Both the position numbers and the translations under genes were made by a program. DNA of 64,000 nucleotides. It comes from Thermohalobaculum sp050331335 (GTDB lineage Bacteria > Pseudomonadota > Alphaproteobacteria > Rhodobacterales > Rhodobacteraceae). The notes beneath the pieces were generated by a model. That model was not told the DNA's origin. It saw only the letters and a list, made by a program, of their open reading frames with translations, and ran no database searches. The first letter of the stretch is position 1. Every line of letters starts with the position of its first letter. The stretch spans positions 1-64,000 of the forward strand of contig JBHJGY010000014.1 of assembly GCA_050331335.1 (NCBI GenBank), written 5' to 3'. Shown here in pieces: positions 17,740-25,671 of this stretch.

Positions 17740-18431
17740 GCGTTTCGCCCATCGATCTCGGCCAACTCTGCGGCCTCCCGAACCCATGCTGGGAGATCGA
17801 GCAGCTCGCCGATCAAGCCCAGCGCGGTCCGCAACTCCATTGGATCCGCCGCTGCGAGATCGCGCAAGTCATGGATGCCGTGAGCCCCTAGGAGGCGCTT
17901 CAGACCCTCGCCAAGCCCCGGCAATCGCTCGAGGCGCAGATGCTCGGACACGGTCGCTCCCTCTGCCGACGCAGTCATCTGCGCAGCCCCGTCTGGACCA
18001 GCGGACCCAGCTGCCATTTGTGCCGTCGCGCACGCGCTTGTGTCCGCTGCCCAATCGGCCGACCGCGCGCCTCTCACAAGATCAAGCGCTGCGGCTGAAA
18101 CCTGCAATTTACTATCGGCGGCGCCCGATACCGACTTAGCCGAGATAGGGTCGCTCAAGGCGGCCGCCTGGCCAGAAGCCTCTCGCTCCCTGTCATCGCC
18201 AGACGGATCCTGACATGTGGCAGCTTCAACACGGCCTGAGCCTGTGTCGTTCCCGACGCCAGCCAGGCAAGCCGCGCGTGCTTCGCCCCCGGGATCGCTG
18301 TCGGTTGTTCGAGGGGGCGCCAAACTGGGCTCTGCGGCCTTGCGCCCCCGGCGGGCCGCCCGCAGTTCGGCAAGTTTAACTTGGGCGGCCGCGCGCAGCC
18401 TGCGCGCTTGATCCCTGTAGCCATCGGACAT
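17736..18431 (-). CDS. helix-hairpin-helix protein downstream of gvpA
   Basis: The 231-residue protein has three parts. The N-terminal ~35 residues form a basic helix (DQARRLRAAAQVKLAELRAARRGRK). A variable Ala/Ser/Gly-rich linker follows, and then a C-terminal helix-hairpin-helix unit (LERLPGLGEGLKRLLGAHGI and DLRDLAAADPMELR, residues ~170-225). HhH units of this sort bind DNA or mediate protein contacts. The start at 18431 follows GGCGGGG. It lies 130 bases after gvpA and overlaps the chemoreceptor gene by four bases. I do not recognise it as a named Gvp protein. Confidence 0.75.
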   Translation of the reverse strand: MSDGYRDQARRLRAAAQVKLAELRAARRGRKAAEPSLAPPRTTDSDPGGEARAACLAGVGNDTGSGRVEAATCQDPSGDDREREASGQAAALSDPISAKSVSGAADSKLQVSAAALDLVRGARSADWAADTSACATAQMAAGSAGPDGAAQMTASAEGATVSEHLRLERLPGLGEGLKRLLGAHGIHDLRDLAAADPMELRTALGLIGELLDLPAWVREAAELAEIDGRNA

Positions 18432-18512
18432 CCCCGCCAAGCCCTTTCCAGTTGAGTTGTTCCAAAGAGCCGGCACAAAGGCCAGCGCCTGCTCTTCCTC
18501 CCATTGGGCTGC

Positions 18513-18537
18513 TCGGCAGCCCCTTCAGGGCTGCCGA
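18513..18537 (-). terminator. hairpin just downstream of gvpA
   Basis: A perfect 10-bp stem TCGGCAGCCC/GGGCTGCCGA with a 5-base loop lies 25 bases after the gvpA stop. No T run follows, so it is more likely a partial terminator or mRNA 3'-stabiliser. Either would let gvpA message outnumber that of the HhH and chemoreceptor genes. Confidence 0.6.
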
Positions 18538-18561
18538 CCCGATCACCGAGTGTCGTTGCGG

Positions 18562-18774
18562 TTACGCTACTTGGGGATCAACTGTCAGACCAATGGCCTC
18601 CGCGTACTTCAGCCAAGTCTCCACCGATGCGACCACTGCCCGAACCTCAATCGCAAGCAGCTCGATGCCGACCAGCGATACCCGAACAAAGGCATCGACC
18701 ACGACGCCCTTATCCAGAATTCGGTCGATCACCTCCGCAAGGCTGGTCGACGCCACACTCTTTTCGATCGCCAT
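18562..18774 (-). CDS. gvpA: major gas vesicle structural protein GvpA
   Basis: This 70-residue protein is the main shell subunit of gas vesicles. Conserved core residues are clear: STSLAEVIDRILDKGVVVDAF, VRVSLVGIELLAIEVRAVVASV and ETWLKYAEAIGL. The start is placed at 18774 (MAIEKS) because GAAAGGA lies six bases upstream; starts at 18780 and 18789 would overlap this RBS. It stands separately from the accessory operon, with its own ~150-base AT-rich upstream region. Confidence 0.97.
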   Translation of the reverse strand: MAIEKSVASTSLAEVIDRILDKGVVVDAFVRVSLVGIELLAIEVRAVVASVETWLKYAEAIGLTVDPQVA

Positions 18775-18852
18775 TTGCATTCCTTTCATGCACTCAGATC
18801 TCGCCGGACCGATTTCAACGGCCTAATCATCTCAGACCATATTTCAAGTAAG

Positions 18853-18881
18853 CTATATTTATTATCAGCAAATAAATATAG
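18853..18881. promoter_or_regulatory. AT-rich 11+11 inverted repeat upstream of gvpA
   Basis: CTATATTTATT (18853-18863) and AATAAATATAG (18871-18881) are perfect arms around a 7-base centre. This lies 79 bases upstream of the gvpA start, in the most AT-rich part of the block. It could be an operator or a transcript hairpin in the gvpA leader. No known regulator motif was recognised. Confidence 0.5.
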
Positions 18882-18925
18882 AGGCAGCAGTCACAGGATT
18901 CTTTGGGTCATAAATATTTCAAATT

Positions 18926-19579
18926 TTAAAATTTTTGAGAGAAATTTCTGGCAATAACCTCAGCAAGACCGTGACGAATTCGTCGTGAAGTCTCATCCTG
19001 GGCGGCGTCATGCTGCGCCACCTGGGCGCGCAGTTCGGCGAGATCCCGCGTCACCCGATCCGAAAAAGCCGACAATCCCTGGTGGAGCCCCTCGATCTGC
19101 GCGGCCAAATGCGCCAGCTGCGCCCCGAGGGCAGCGCGGTCTTTCTCCGACCGACGCGCCCCATCGGCCCCCGCGGTGCAGGCTTCCGCGGCCCGAACGA
19201 GGAACTCTGCGTCGATCGCGCCGTCAGAGATCGGTGCGCCGATGTTCCGCGACTGCGAGACCGCCTCGACAATCGCGCGCAGAGCGGCAGCGGGGTCCGG
19301 CCCATCGCGGGTCGGCCCCTCTTCGAGCACAAGCTCGGTGACCCGAACGGCCTCGGCACCCAGAAGCGACGCCAAACGCTCGACAAACCGCGGGGCCGGG
19401 CCCGGCACCCAAACGGCAAAGAGCCCAGGTTCGATCCGATAAACCGGGCCGGCAGCGGCGACGCCGACCGCGGGGGCGACCGCGGTGTCGCCCGCCTCTG
19501 CCGCGACGACCTCTACCAGATGGCTGACGAGACCTGCGCGGCACAGCTTTGCAACCAGGTCTAGCCCCTCTTCGGTCAT
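18926..19579 (-). CDS. uncharacterised gas-vesicle-operon protein
   Basis: The 217-residue protein is unrecognised. Residues ~1-100 look alpha/beta (VYRIEPGLFAVWVPG, FVERLASLLGAEAVRVTELVLEEG). The C-terminal ~90 residues are a predicted coiled coil (LGAQLAHLAAQIEGLHQGLS onward). It has no signal or membrane segments and one cysteine in each half. The start lies 3 bases after the gvpK stop and it is the last gene of the accessory operon, so it is probably translated with the Gvp proteins. The GC content falls sharply just after its stop, entering the gvpA promoter region. Confidence 0.7.
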   Translation of the reverse strand: MTEEGLDLVAKLCRAGLVSHLVEVVAAEAGDTAVAPAVGVAAAGPVYRIEPGLFAVWVPGPAPRFVERLASLLGAEAVRVTELVLEEGPTRDGPDPAAALRAIVEAVSQSRNIGAPISDGAIDAEFLVRAAEACTAGADGARRSEKDRAALGAQLAHLAAQIEGLHQGLSAFSDRVTRDLAELRAQVAQHDAAQDETSRRIRHGLAEVIARNFSQKF

Positions 19580-19582
19580 GGC

Positions 19583-19942
19583 TCAGAGCGCCTCCACCGC
19601 GGGGCAGAAAGACAGGGTCAGCTCGTCCTCCCCAATGCCGAATTCCGCTGCAACCCGACGGATGGCCCCGCGTGCCCGAAACAACCCCTCGCTGACCCGG
19701 AACTCCTCGTCGTCGGTCAGGCTCCCGGCCTCAAGACGGCGGATCGCCTGCAATTCCATGAGCTCGCGCAACAATTCCATGAGGCCGAGCACGAGGCGCG
19801 CCAAATCCTCCTGCACCCGATCAGGGTCCAGCGCCAGGCGACCCTTGCCATCCGCATGTCGCGCGATCAGGTCAGCCACCCGCGCGCCGGCAAGCGCCGC
19901 AAGGTCGTCCGCCGAAGCTGAGGGGGCCCGCGGCGCGGTCAT
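19583..19942 (-). CDS. gvpK: gas vesicle protein GvpK
   Basis: The 119-residue protein has the GvpK pattern: LDPDRVQEDLARLVLGLMEL, LRELMELQAIRRLEAGSL and TDDEEFRVSEGLFRARGAI. GvpK is an essential minor protein in most gas-vesicle clusters and is thought to act in early assembly. The start at 19942 overlaps the upstream stop (ATGA), which sets it against a longer in-frame reading. Confidence 0.93.
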   Translation of the reverse strand: MTAPRAPSASADDLAALAGARVADLIARHADGKGRLALDPDRVQEDLARLVLGLMELLRELMELQAIRRLEAGSLTDDEEFRVSEGLFRARGAIRRVAAEFGIGEDELTLSFCPAVEAL

Positions 19943-20598
19943 CTGTGGCCCCTGGGGATTTCGGACGCGGCCGTCGGCGGGCCGAACCCGTAGCACGGCC
20001 ACGGACCGGTGACGGTGACCCCGGACCAAGGGTGCCGCAAGGGCACCGTAGCGGCCGCTTCGGAGAGCTGCGCCCTGACCCGCGGCGCTTCATCTCGCGG
20101 GAACAACAAAAGCAGATCGACGCCCGTTGGATAGCACGCGCGTCGGATGGCTTTGGGCCGTACTTGGGTCCGGGCGAGAACTGCGGCGCCGCGCTCGGCG
20201 GCTTCCGCCAACGCGGCATGGCGCCGCTGCCGTGCGTCTGCCCGGGCCCGCAACCAACCAGCCTCCGGCACGGAAGCCTCGGAGGACGCAGATGATTTGG
20301 TGTTTACACAAATTGTGAGCACGATGACTTCGCAACCAGCCACTTCGGCAAGCGCCGCTTCGAAGGGCTCGGGCTCGGCCGCCACGCGGGCGGAGACCGC
20401 CGCCGACCGGCCCACGCCCGGACGAAAGGGCAGGAAGCTCGCGAAAACGCCCCCTGCTTGCCGCGACAGGGCAAGATGGCGGGTGCGATCGATCGGTTCC
20501 TCAGCCGCAACGACCGCCAATTTCGCCCCTGCCGGAACAGTCGTAAGGTCTGCGGGAAGCACCGCAGGACGCGCCAAAGTCAGCCCCAAGGCCTCCAT
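19939..20598 (-). CDS. gas vesicle protein GvpF/GvpL family
   Basis: The 219-residue protein is of the GvpF/L type: an N-terminal alpha/beta half, a central stretch with several HLALSRQ / QRRHAALAEAAERG-like helices, and a C-terminal VDLLLLFPRDE then GPWPCYGF, the usual end of this family. GvpF/L proteins line or contact the inner GvpA shell in nucleation. The start at 20598 has GGAGG eight bases upstream; a GTG at 20607 would overlap the upstream stop. This is one of four GvpF/L-type genes in the cluster and is more divergent than the copy at 24901-25671. Confidence 0.75.
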   Translation of the reverse strand: MEALGLTLARPAVLPADLTTVPAGAKLAVVAAEEPIDRTRHLALSRQAGGVFASFLPFRPGVGRSAAVSARVAAEPEPFEAALAEVAGCEVIVLTICVNTKSSASSEASVPEAGWLRARADARQRRHAALAEAAERGAAVLARTQVRPKAIRRACYPTGVDLLLLFPRDEAPRVRAQLSEAAATVPLRHPWSGVTVTGPWPCYGFGPPTAASEIPRGHR

Positions 20599-20603
20599 TC
20601 CGG

Positions 20604-20804
20604 TCACCTCCCCACCGATCCGCGGCCCGCCCGCATCCTGTCAGCCGACGCCAAGACGAGATCGGCGCCGATGAAAACCAAGTCGACATCCGCAACGGTC
20701 AGCCAAATCTCACCGCGGACGACAACGCCCCGGTCGAGCAGCCGATCTAACACATCGACGATCCTGATCCCGGCCTCTGGGACCGGGTCCGCAAGCTCGC
20801 TCAT
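20604..20804 (-). CDS. GvpJ/GvpM/GvpS-type minor GvpA-family protein
   Basis: The 66-residue protein contains the GvpA-family core IVDVLDRLLDRGVVVRGEIWLTVADVDLVFIGADLVLASADR. It differs from gvpA in the loop and the C-terminus and resembles GvpJ/GvpS minor subunits. It overlaps the upstream GvpF/L gene by four bases. Confidence 0.82.
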   Translation of the reverse strand: MSELADPVPEAGIRIVDVLDRLLDRGVVVRGEIWLTVADVDLVFIGADLVLASADRMRAGRGSVGR

Positions 20805-21547
20805 CGGACGTCCTCCCCGGCATCAGTCCCGCCAACGGCGATCACGGTCGGCGCAAAAGCGTAGGGCGCTTGCGGTCCTTGGGCGGTGATCTCCAGGCCC
20901 AAGGCTCCGGCCGGGCCTCGAATATCGTCGAGCGCCTCCTTCAATTCTGCCACGCGACGCTCGGGCACCAGCACAGCGCGCGCGAAGGTCGGCGCTGGCC
21001 CAGCGCGGCGCGCCACCGGCCGCAACACGGCGACGGGCCCGATTTGCTCTAAACGGTTCGCCAATTCCGAGAGCACGCCCGCCTCATCGGCACGTCGGCC
21101 GGCCGCGCGCTTCCGAGCCCGAAGTCGCGCCGCAAGATAGCCGCCGCCGCCAATGCATGCCGCGTCCGACCGGGGAGCCTGAGCCTTGCGGATGGCCCGC
21201 ACCGTGAAGGCTGCGCGCCCTGAGAGACCGGAGAGGGCGCGCCGAAAGCCACCCGCATGCAACGCCAGCAAGTGCCGCGCATCATCGGCAGAGGCAACCG
21301 CAGAGCCGATGCGCAGGGGCAGGCACGGCCCGCGGCGGGCATAGGCCGCCAGCAGCAGATCGTGCCGGGATAACAACGCGGCTGCCTGGGACGAGAGGCC
21401 GCCGTCCCATACCGGCCCGCTGCCCACATCTTCATCCGTCTCGGTGGCCAAAACCCCGATGTCGTCATGCTGAAGGCGCAGGTGCGGCGGCGCGTCAAGA
21501 GGGCAATCGTCGGCGGCCGAAACGACCCCGTGGAGATGGAGGCTCAT
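20801..21547 (-). CDS. gas vesicle protein GvpF/GvpL family
   Basis: The 248-residue protein has the GvpF/L layout: short beta N-terminus (SLHLHGVVSAAD), a middle with CLPLRIGSAVASADDARHLLALH (matching the LPxRFGxxF segment of GvpF), a helical mid region, and a C-terminal QGPQAPYAFAP (the GPWPPYSF-type end). It overlaps the upstream and downstream genes by four bases each. This is the second GvpF/L paralogue and is distinct in the middle from its neighbours. Confidence 0.8.
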   Translation of the reverse strand: MSLHLHGVVSAADDCPLDAPPHLRLQHDDIGVLATETDEDVGSGPVWDGGLSSQAAALLSRHDLLLAAYARRGPCLPLRIGSAVASADDARHLLALHAGGFRRALSGLSGRAAFTVRAIRKAQAPRSDAACIGGGGYLAARLRARKRAAGRRADEAGVLSELANRLEQIGPVAVLRPVARRAGPAPTFARAVLVPERRVAELKEALDDIRGPAGALGLEITAQGPQAPYAFAPTVIAVGGTDAGEDVR

Positions 21548-22545
21548 GCCCGCGCTCCTTCACCCGGCGCATCGGCTGCGGCTTGGCGGAAAGCGCCCTC
21601 CAACCGGGCGTTTAGAAAGTCAGCCGGCGCGGCGATGCCGCCGCTGGCCGCCGCCAGTCGGGCGGCATCGCGCAGTCGGTCCCGTGCCGCAGTCAAGGCC
21701 GCGAGATCCGCCCCCTCCGGCCGCACGGCACTCGGGCAACGCCGATCAGGATGCAACGCCATCGCGCGAAGCCGGAAAGCCCGATCAATCGCGCGCGGTG
21801 GAAGCTCGCCCACCCCGAGCCCGAGCGCCTTGCGGTCGCGGGCAAGACCGTGCGGGGTCAGCCGGTCTACCTGCACGGCGAAAAAACAGACCGGCGGAAG
21901 CGGGCCGGCGAGCCGGATCCGCAGCCCCTGCGGCCAAACCGCGTCGAGGGCCGCAAGGGCGTCATCCAATGCGTCCTCCCGCTCCCGATCGACCAGCAGC
22001 ACCAAATTGGCCAGCATCTCGGGTCCCTCGACAGGCAATTGCGATACTGCCGCCGATGCTTGCCGGATCCGCGCCGCGAAACGCGCGCGCAAGCCCTCGG
22101 CCACCTGCTCAAAGGTCTCCCCGGGCGCACCTGGAAACCTCTGGCGAGCCTCTAACTGATCCCAGCGGATGGTGAGCTGAAACTGCACCAGACCAGCACA
22201 GCGGACGAGCCAGTCGCAAAGTTGCGCCGAATTCGCTTGGAGGAAACGCCGTGCCTCCCCGCGGGTGAGCGCCTCCCCCGGCGAGACCGGCAGAACATCG
22301 CCGTAGCCGAGAAGATGCTCGAGCAGCCGCTGGCGACGCAGAAGGTCGTCCAAGGCGCGCCGTGCCGCTCGGCGCCCGGTCTGCCAGCGCAGCGGCGCGT
22401 GTTGCTCGGGCATCAGCAAAATCGCGAGCGGCCCTACGGCCAGGTGCGAGAGCTGGCTTGGCGGACCGGCGGCACAGGCCGTCTGCGCCAACTCGGACGC
22501 GGTGACGGCGATCGGGGTCTGCCGAATTTCGGTCGGCTTGTTCAT
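21544..22545 (-). CDS. GvpF/L-type protein with C-terminal J-domain-like segment
   Basis: The 333-residue protein is longer than usual for GvpF/L. Residues 1-230 follow the GvpF/L pattern (HAPLRW, YGDVLPVSPGEALTRGEA, a central helical stretch, then the RIRLAGPLPPVCFFAV end). The extra C-terminus, residues ~240-300, reads ALGLGVGELPPRAIDRAFRL, then RAMALHPDRR and later LTAARDRLRD. This matches a DnaJ J-domain in order, with an HPD tripeptide near residue 263. Four-base overlaps couple it to the AAA ATPase upstream and to a GvpF/L downstream. Confidence 0.8.
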   Translation of the reverse strand: MNKPTEIRQTPIAVTASELAQTACAAGPPSQLSHLAVGPLAILLMPEQHAPLRWQTGRRAARRALDDLLRRQRLLEHLLGYGDVLPVSPGEALTRGEARRFLQANSAQLCDWLVRCAGLVQFQLTIRWDQLEARQRFPGAPGETFEQVAEGLRARFAARIRQASAAVSQLPVEGPEMLANLVLLVDREREDALDDALAALDAVWPQGLRIRLAGPLPPVCFFAVQVDRLTPHGLARDRKALGLGVGELPPRAIDRAFRLRAMALHPDRRCPSAVRPEGADLAALTAARDRLRDAARLAAASGGIAAPADFLNARLEGAFRQAAADAPGEGARA

Positions 22546-24656
22546 GGCGTGCCTCCTGCACTTACCCGGTCAGCGTCTGCGCGTTGCGCTAGGCTCACCT
22601 CGAAATCGTCGCATGTAATTTCCACGGGGCGATCCGGTCCTTTTCCAGCATCACGCAACCGCGCCAAGGCGCGGCGAGCCGCCCCGTCGCAGAGCGCCCC
22701 GAGTGCCGCGCCGGTCCAACCTTCGGTGCGTGCGGCCACCTCTGCGAGATCGACCTCGGCGGCCAGGGGCCTGGTGCGGCAATGAACGGCAAGGATCTCA
22801 GCCCTGGCAGCCCGATCGGGCGGCGAAATCTCCATCACGAGATCGAAACGCCCGGGACGCAAGATCGCAGGATCCACCGCGCACACCCGATTGGAGGCCG
22901 CGAGCAAGATTACCCCACCGCGGCCGGCGATCCCGTCGATCTCGGTCAGCAGATGTCCCACGATTCGGGACAGTGTCGGCTCCGCAGCGGTGCGGATGGG
23001 GGCAAGCGCATCGATCTCGTCGAGGAATAGGATACAAGGCGCCGATGCCCGCGCCCTCGCGAAAAGATCGGCGAGCAAGCGCTCAGCCTCGCCAAGATAT
23101 CGCGAGAAGATCCGCGCGCCCAGAACCGGGACGAAGTTGAGCCCCCCCTCACGGGCAAGCGCCCGGGCCAGCAAGGTTTTCCCGCACCCCGGCGGGCCCG
23201 CGAGGAGCACTCCAGAGGCCGGCGCGAGGTTTAGCGCATGGGCGAGTTCCGGCTCCTTCAGCGGCCATAGGATCGCCTCCGCAAGCCGACGCTTGACCCC
23301 CGTCAGACCGCCGATGTCATTCCACCGGGTCTCGGGGATCTCGACTTGTGCTTGGCGCAACGCGCTCGGCCCGGTGACCGCCAATGCCGCCTCAAAATCC
23401 GACGCGGTGATCTCGAGGCCACTCGCGGACGGCTCGTCCTCGTTCTGCCGAACCCGCCGCAGCGCGGCCATCCCCGCCTCGCGCGCGACCGACGCAAGAT
23501 CTGCACCGACATATCCTTGGGTCCGAGCCGCAAGCCCGCTGAGATCGACGCCGGGCGCGAGGGGCAAGCGGCGCGTGTGAACCTCGAGGATCTCACGGCG
23601 CGCCCGGATATCCGGAACGGCGAAGTGGATCTCGCGATCGAACCGTCCCGGGCGCCGAAGCGCAGGATCGACCCCGTCCGGTAGGTTGGTGGCGGCAATC
23701 AGCACCACCTGACCCCGCTCCGAGAGCCCATCCATCAATGTGAGCAGCTGCGCGACCAAGCGTTTCTCCAGCTGCTTCTCGCCCGAGATCTCGGTCCGCG
23801 GCGGGGCGATCGCATCGAGCTCATCGATGAAGATCACCGAGGGCGCATGCCGGCGCGCCTCCTCGAAGACGGCGCGCAGCCGTTGCTCAGTATCTCCGTA
23901 GTGTTTCGAGATGATCTCAGGGCCATCGATCGCGAAAAACCGCGCGGCCAGCCGCTCCGCCAAGGCCCGGGCGAGGAGTGTCTTGCCGCAGCCCGGCGGG
24001 CCGGTGAACAGGACCCCCCGGGGCGGCACGATGCCAAGTCGGGCGAACAGATCTGGGCGGCGCTGGGGCAGCTCGACCATCTCCCAAACCTTCTCGATCT
24101 CCGCTGAAAGGCCGCCGATTTCGGCGTAGCTGTCCGAGAGGCGATCATGACCCGCAGCGGAGACGCGGGTCGTCTCGGCGACGCGCCCGGGCCGTTCGGG
24201 GACCGTGGTGACGATGCGCAAGCATCGCGCGCGGCCCCTTGCAGCGATCCCGAATTCCGCGCCGGGGCTGACGGGCCGATCAATCAGCGACCGGTGCACC
24301 TGCGCGATGTCCAAAGCCGGATCGCCAGTATCGATCGTCACCGCCGCGAGATCCGGCAGGTCAACCGCCCGCAAGCGCACGGTCTGCCCGATCTCGGCAC
24401 CGACCGCAGCACGCAAACAAGCTGGCAACGCAACTTGCATAGCCCGCACCTGCGCGGCTGGGAGCGCTCGCGCATGCGCAATCCCATCACCGGCAATCTC
24501 GATGAAGGCCCCAGCGCGACAGCCGAGCGCTGCCATGCCGTCGAGGCCCAGCCGCAACACCGACCGGTTGAGATCCTGGCGATGCCCGGCGCCCACCACG
24601 AAGTCCCGCGCCTGATCAATGGGCGGGGCCGACGTGCCGGTCTCGTTATCAGTCAT
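22542..24656 (-). CDS. CDC48/VCP-like two-domain AAA ATPase in the gas-vesicle operon
   Basis: The 704-residue protein has an N-terminal region of ~170 residues resembling the CDC48 N domain, then two AAA modules. Module 1 has GPPGCGKT (~216) and IFIDELDAIAPPR (~272); module 2 has GPPGCGKT (~485) and FLDEIDALAPIR (~540). Both modules keep a Walker B glutamate and arginine fingers (RRPGRFD and LRPGRFD). CDC48-like enzymes unfold or remodel protein complexes. Its position between gvpG and the J-domain GvpF/L suggests it works on gas-vesicle assembly or recycling. Confidence 0.9.
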   Translation of the reverse strand: MTDNETGTSAPPIDQARDFVVGAGHRQDLNRSVLRLGLDGMAALGCRAGAFIEIAGDGIAHARALPAAQVRAMQVALPACLRAAVGAEIGQTVRLRAVDLPDLAAVTIDTGDPALDIAQVHRSLIDRPVSPGAEFGIAARGRARCLRIVTTVPERPGRVAETTRVSAAGHDRLSDSYAEIGGLSAEIEKVWEMVELPQRRPDLFARLGIVPPRGVLFTGPPGCGKTLLARALAERLAARFFAIDGPEIISKHYGDTEQRLRAVFEEARRHAPSVIFIDELDAIAPPRTEISGEKQLEKRLVAQLLTLMDGLSERGQVVLIAATNLPDGVDPALRRPGRFDREIHFAVPDIRARREILEVHTRRLPLAPGVDLSGLAARTQGYVGADLASVAREAGMAALRRVRQNEDEPSASGLEITASDFEAALAVTGPSALRQAQVEIPETRWNDIGGLTGVKRRLAEAILWPLKEPELAHALNLAPASGVLLAGPPGCGKTLLARALAREGGLNFVPVLGARIFSRYLGEAERLLADLFARARASAPCILFLDEIDALAPIRTAAEPTLSRIVGHLLTEIDGIAGRGGVILLAASNRVCAVDPAILRPGRFDLVMEISPPDRAARAEILAVHCRTRPLAAEVDLAEVAARTEGWTGAALGALCDGAARRALARLRDAGKGPDRPVEITCDDFEVSLAQRADADRVSAGGTP

Positions 24657-24904
24657 GGCGCCGACCTCGGCTTTGCCATCAGGCGCGCGATCAACTCGGC
24701 CTCGCGCGCCTCAAAGGCCTCCTCGTCGATCTCGCCGCATTCCAGCGCGCGCTCGAGGGCGGCCAACTCCCGACGGAGGCGGGCTGGGTCATTCAGTTCG
24801 CGCTCCGCCTGATCGCGGATCGTGCGGCCGAGCCACAGCGCGCCGGAGATCGGCGCGGCAACCGGCAGGGACAACAGTCGCAGGAGCATCGCGGCCTCCG
24901 TCAT
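24653..24904 (-). CDS. gvpG: gas vesicle protein GvpG
   Basis: The 83-residue GvpG-type protein has an N-terminal hydrophobic part with the GALWLGRTIRDQAERE core, then a helical charged C-terminal half (LRRELAALERALECGEIDEEAFEAREAELIARL). The start at 24904 gives an ATGA overlap with gvpF upstream; a longer in-frame reading starts with an Arg-rich, unlikely segment. GvpG is a minor assembly protein found next to gvpF in most clusters. Confidence 0.88.
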   Translation of the reverse strand: MTEAAMLLRLLSLPVAAPISGALWLGRTIRDQAERELNDPARLRRELAALERALECGEIDEEAFEAREAELIARLMAKPRSAP

Positions 24905-25671
24905 GCAGCCGATGCCGCGCCGGCGGCGAGATCGAGGGTAACGAAGCTCCCGGGGAGCGTCGGGCCGACGAGTTTCACGGCGATGGTCTTTGCGTCGCCC
25001 CAATCTAGCCGGTTGACGGCCTGCGAGATTACTCCTTCGAGCGCAGCCTCCTTCCCACGCTCGACCAGAAGCGAGACTCGCAAAAGCTCGACATCCTCAC
25101 TCGGTGGCTCCGGCCGGAGATCCGTGGCCACCTCCCGGAGAGCTGCCAGCAGGCTCCGCTCCGAGGCGGCACGGGTCTCGGCGAGCAATTCGGACACCCG
25201 GCGTCCGAGTTCGATCCGCCGCCGATGTCCATCGACCGAAGTCGACGCCGCCATATACGCCTTGCGCAGCGTTGGATTAGCTGCCGCGAGCTGCGCGATG
25301 GCTGCCTGCCGCTCGATTGTGACGCGCAGGGCGAATTCTATAAAGCCAGAGAGTCGCGTGATCTCGGACCGGATCGCCGCAGCGTTCCGGGTGATCGTCT
25401 CACCGAGCGCTCGCTTGTCCGGAAACACCTGACCGAACCGTACCGGCACGCCGGGATGCCTGGGCGCCAAATGCTCGATCACACGCATATGGGCCATCAG
25501 ATTGCGCCGTACCGGCAAAATCTCGGTCGCATCCGGGGTGCTGACAACGGTACTGATCCCGGCGAAAAGTTCGAGCCTGGGCTGCCCGAGGGCGCCCTTG
25601 GGCAAAGCGGCGAGCCGCGGCCCTGCGCCAACATCGTCGCCGAGCAGCAGGGCGTGCAGGTAATGGGCCAT
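24901..25671 (-). CDS. gvpF: gas vesicle protein GvpF
   Basis: The 256-residue protein is the clearest GvpF: MAHYLHALLLGDD start, VLPVRRN-like ILPVRRNLMAHMRVIEHL, PVRFGQVF, a helical mid region with long charged helices, VELLRVSLLVERGKEAALEG and a VKLVGPTLPGSF end. It overlaps gvpH upstream by one base (TGATG). It has the usual GvpF position, next to gvpG. GvpF is thought to sit on the inner surface of the growing shell. Confidence 0.9.
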   Translation of the reverse strand: MAHYLHALLLGDDVGAGPRLAALPKGALGQPRLELFAGISTVVSTPDATEILPVRRNLMAHMRVIEHLAPRHPGVPVRFGQVFPDKRALGETITRNAAAIRSEITRLSGFIEFALRVTIERQAAIAQLAAANPTLRKAYMAASTSVDGHRRRIELGRRVSELLAETRAASERSLLAALREVATDLRPEPPSEDVELLRVSLLVERGKEAALEGVISQAVNRLDWGDAKTIAVKLVGPTLPGSFVTLDLAAGAASAA

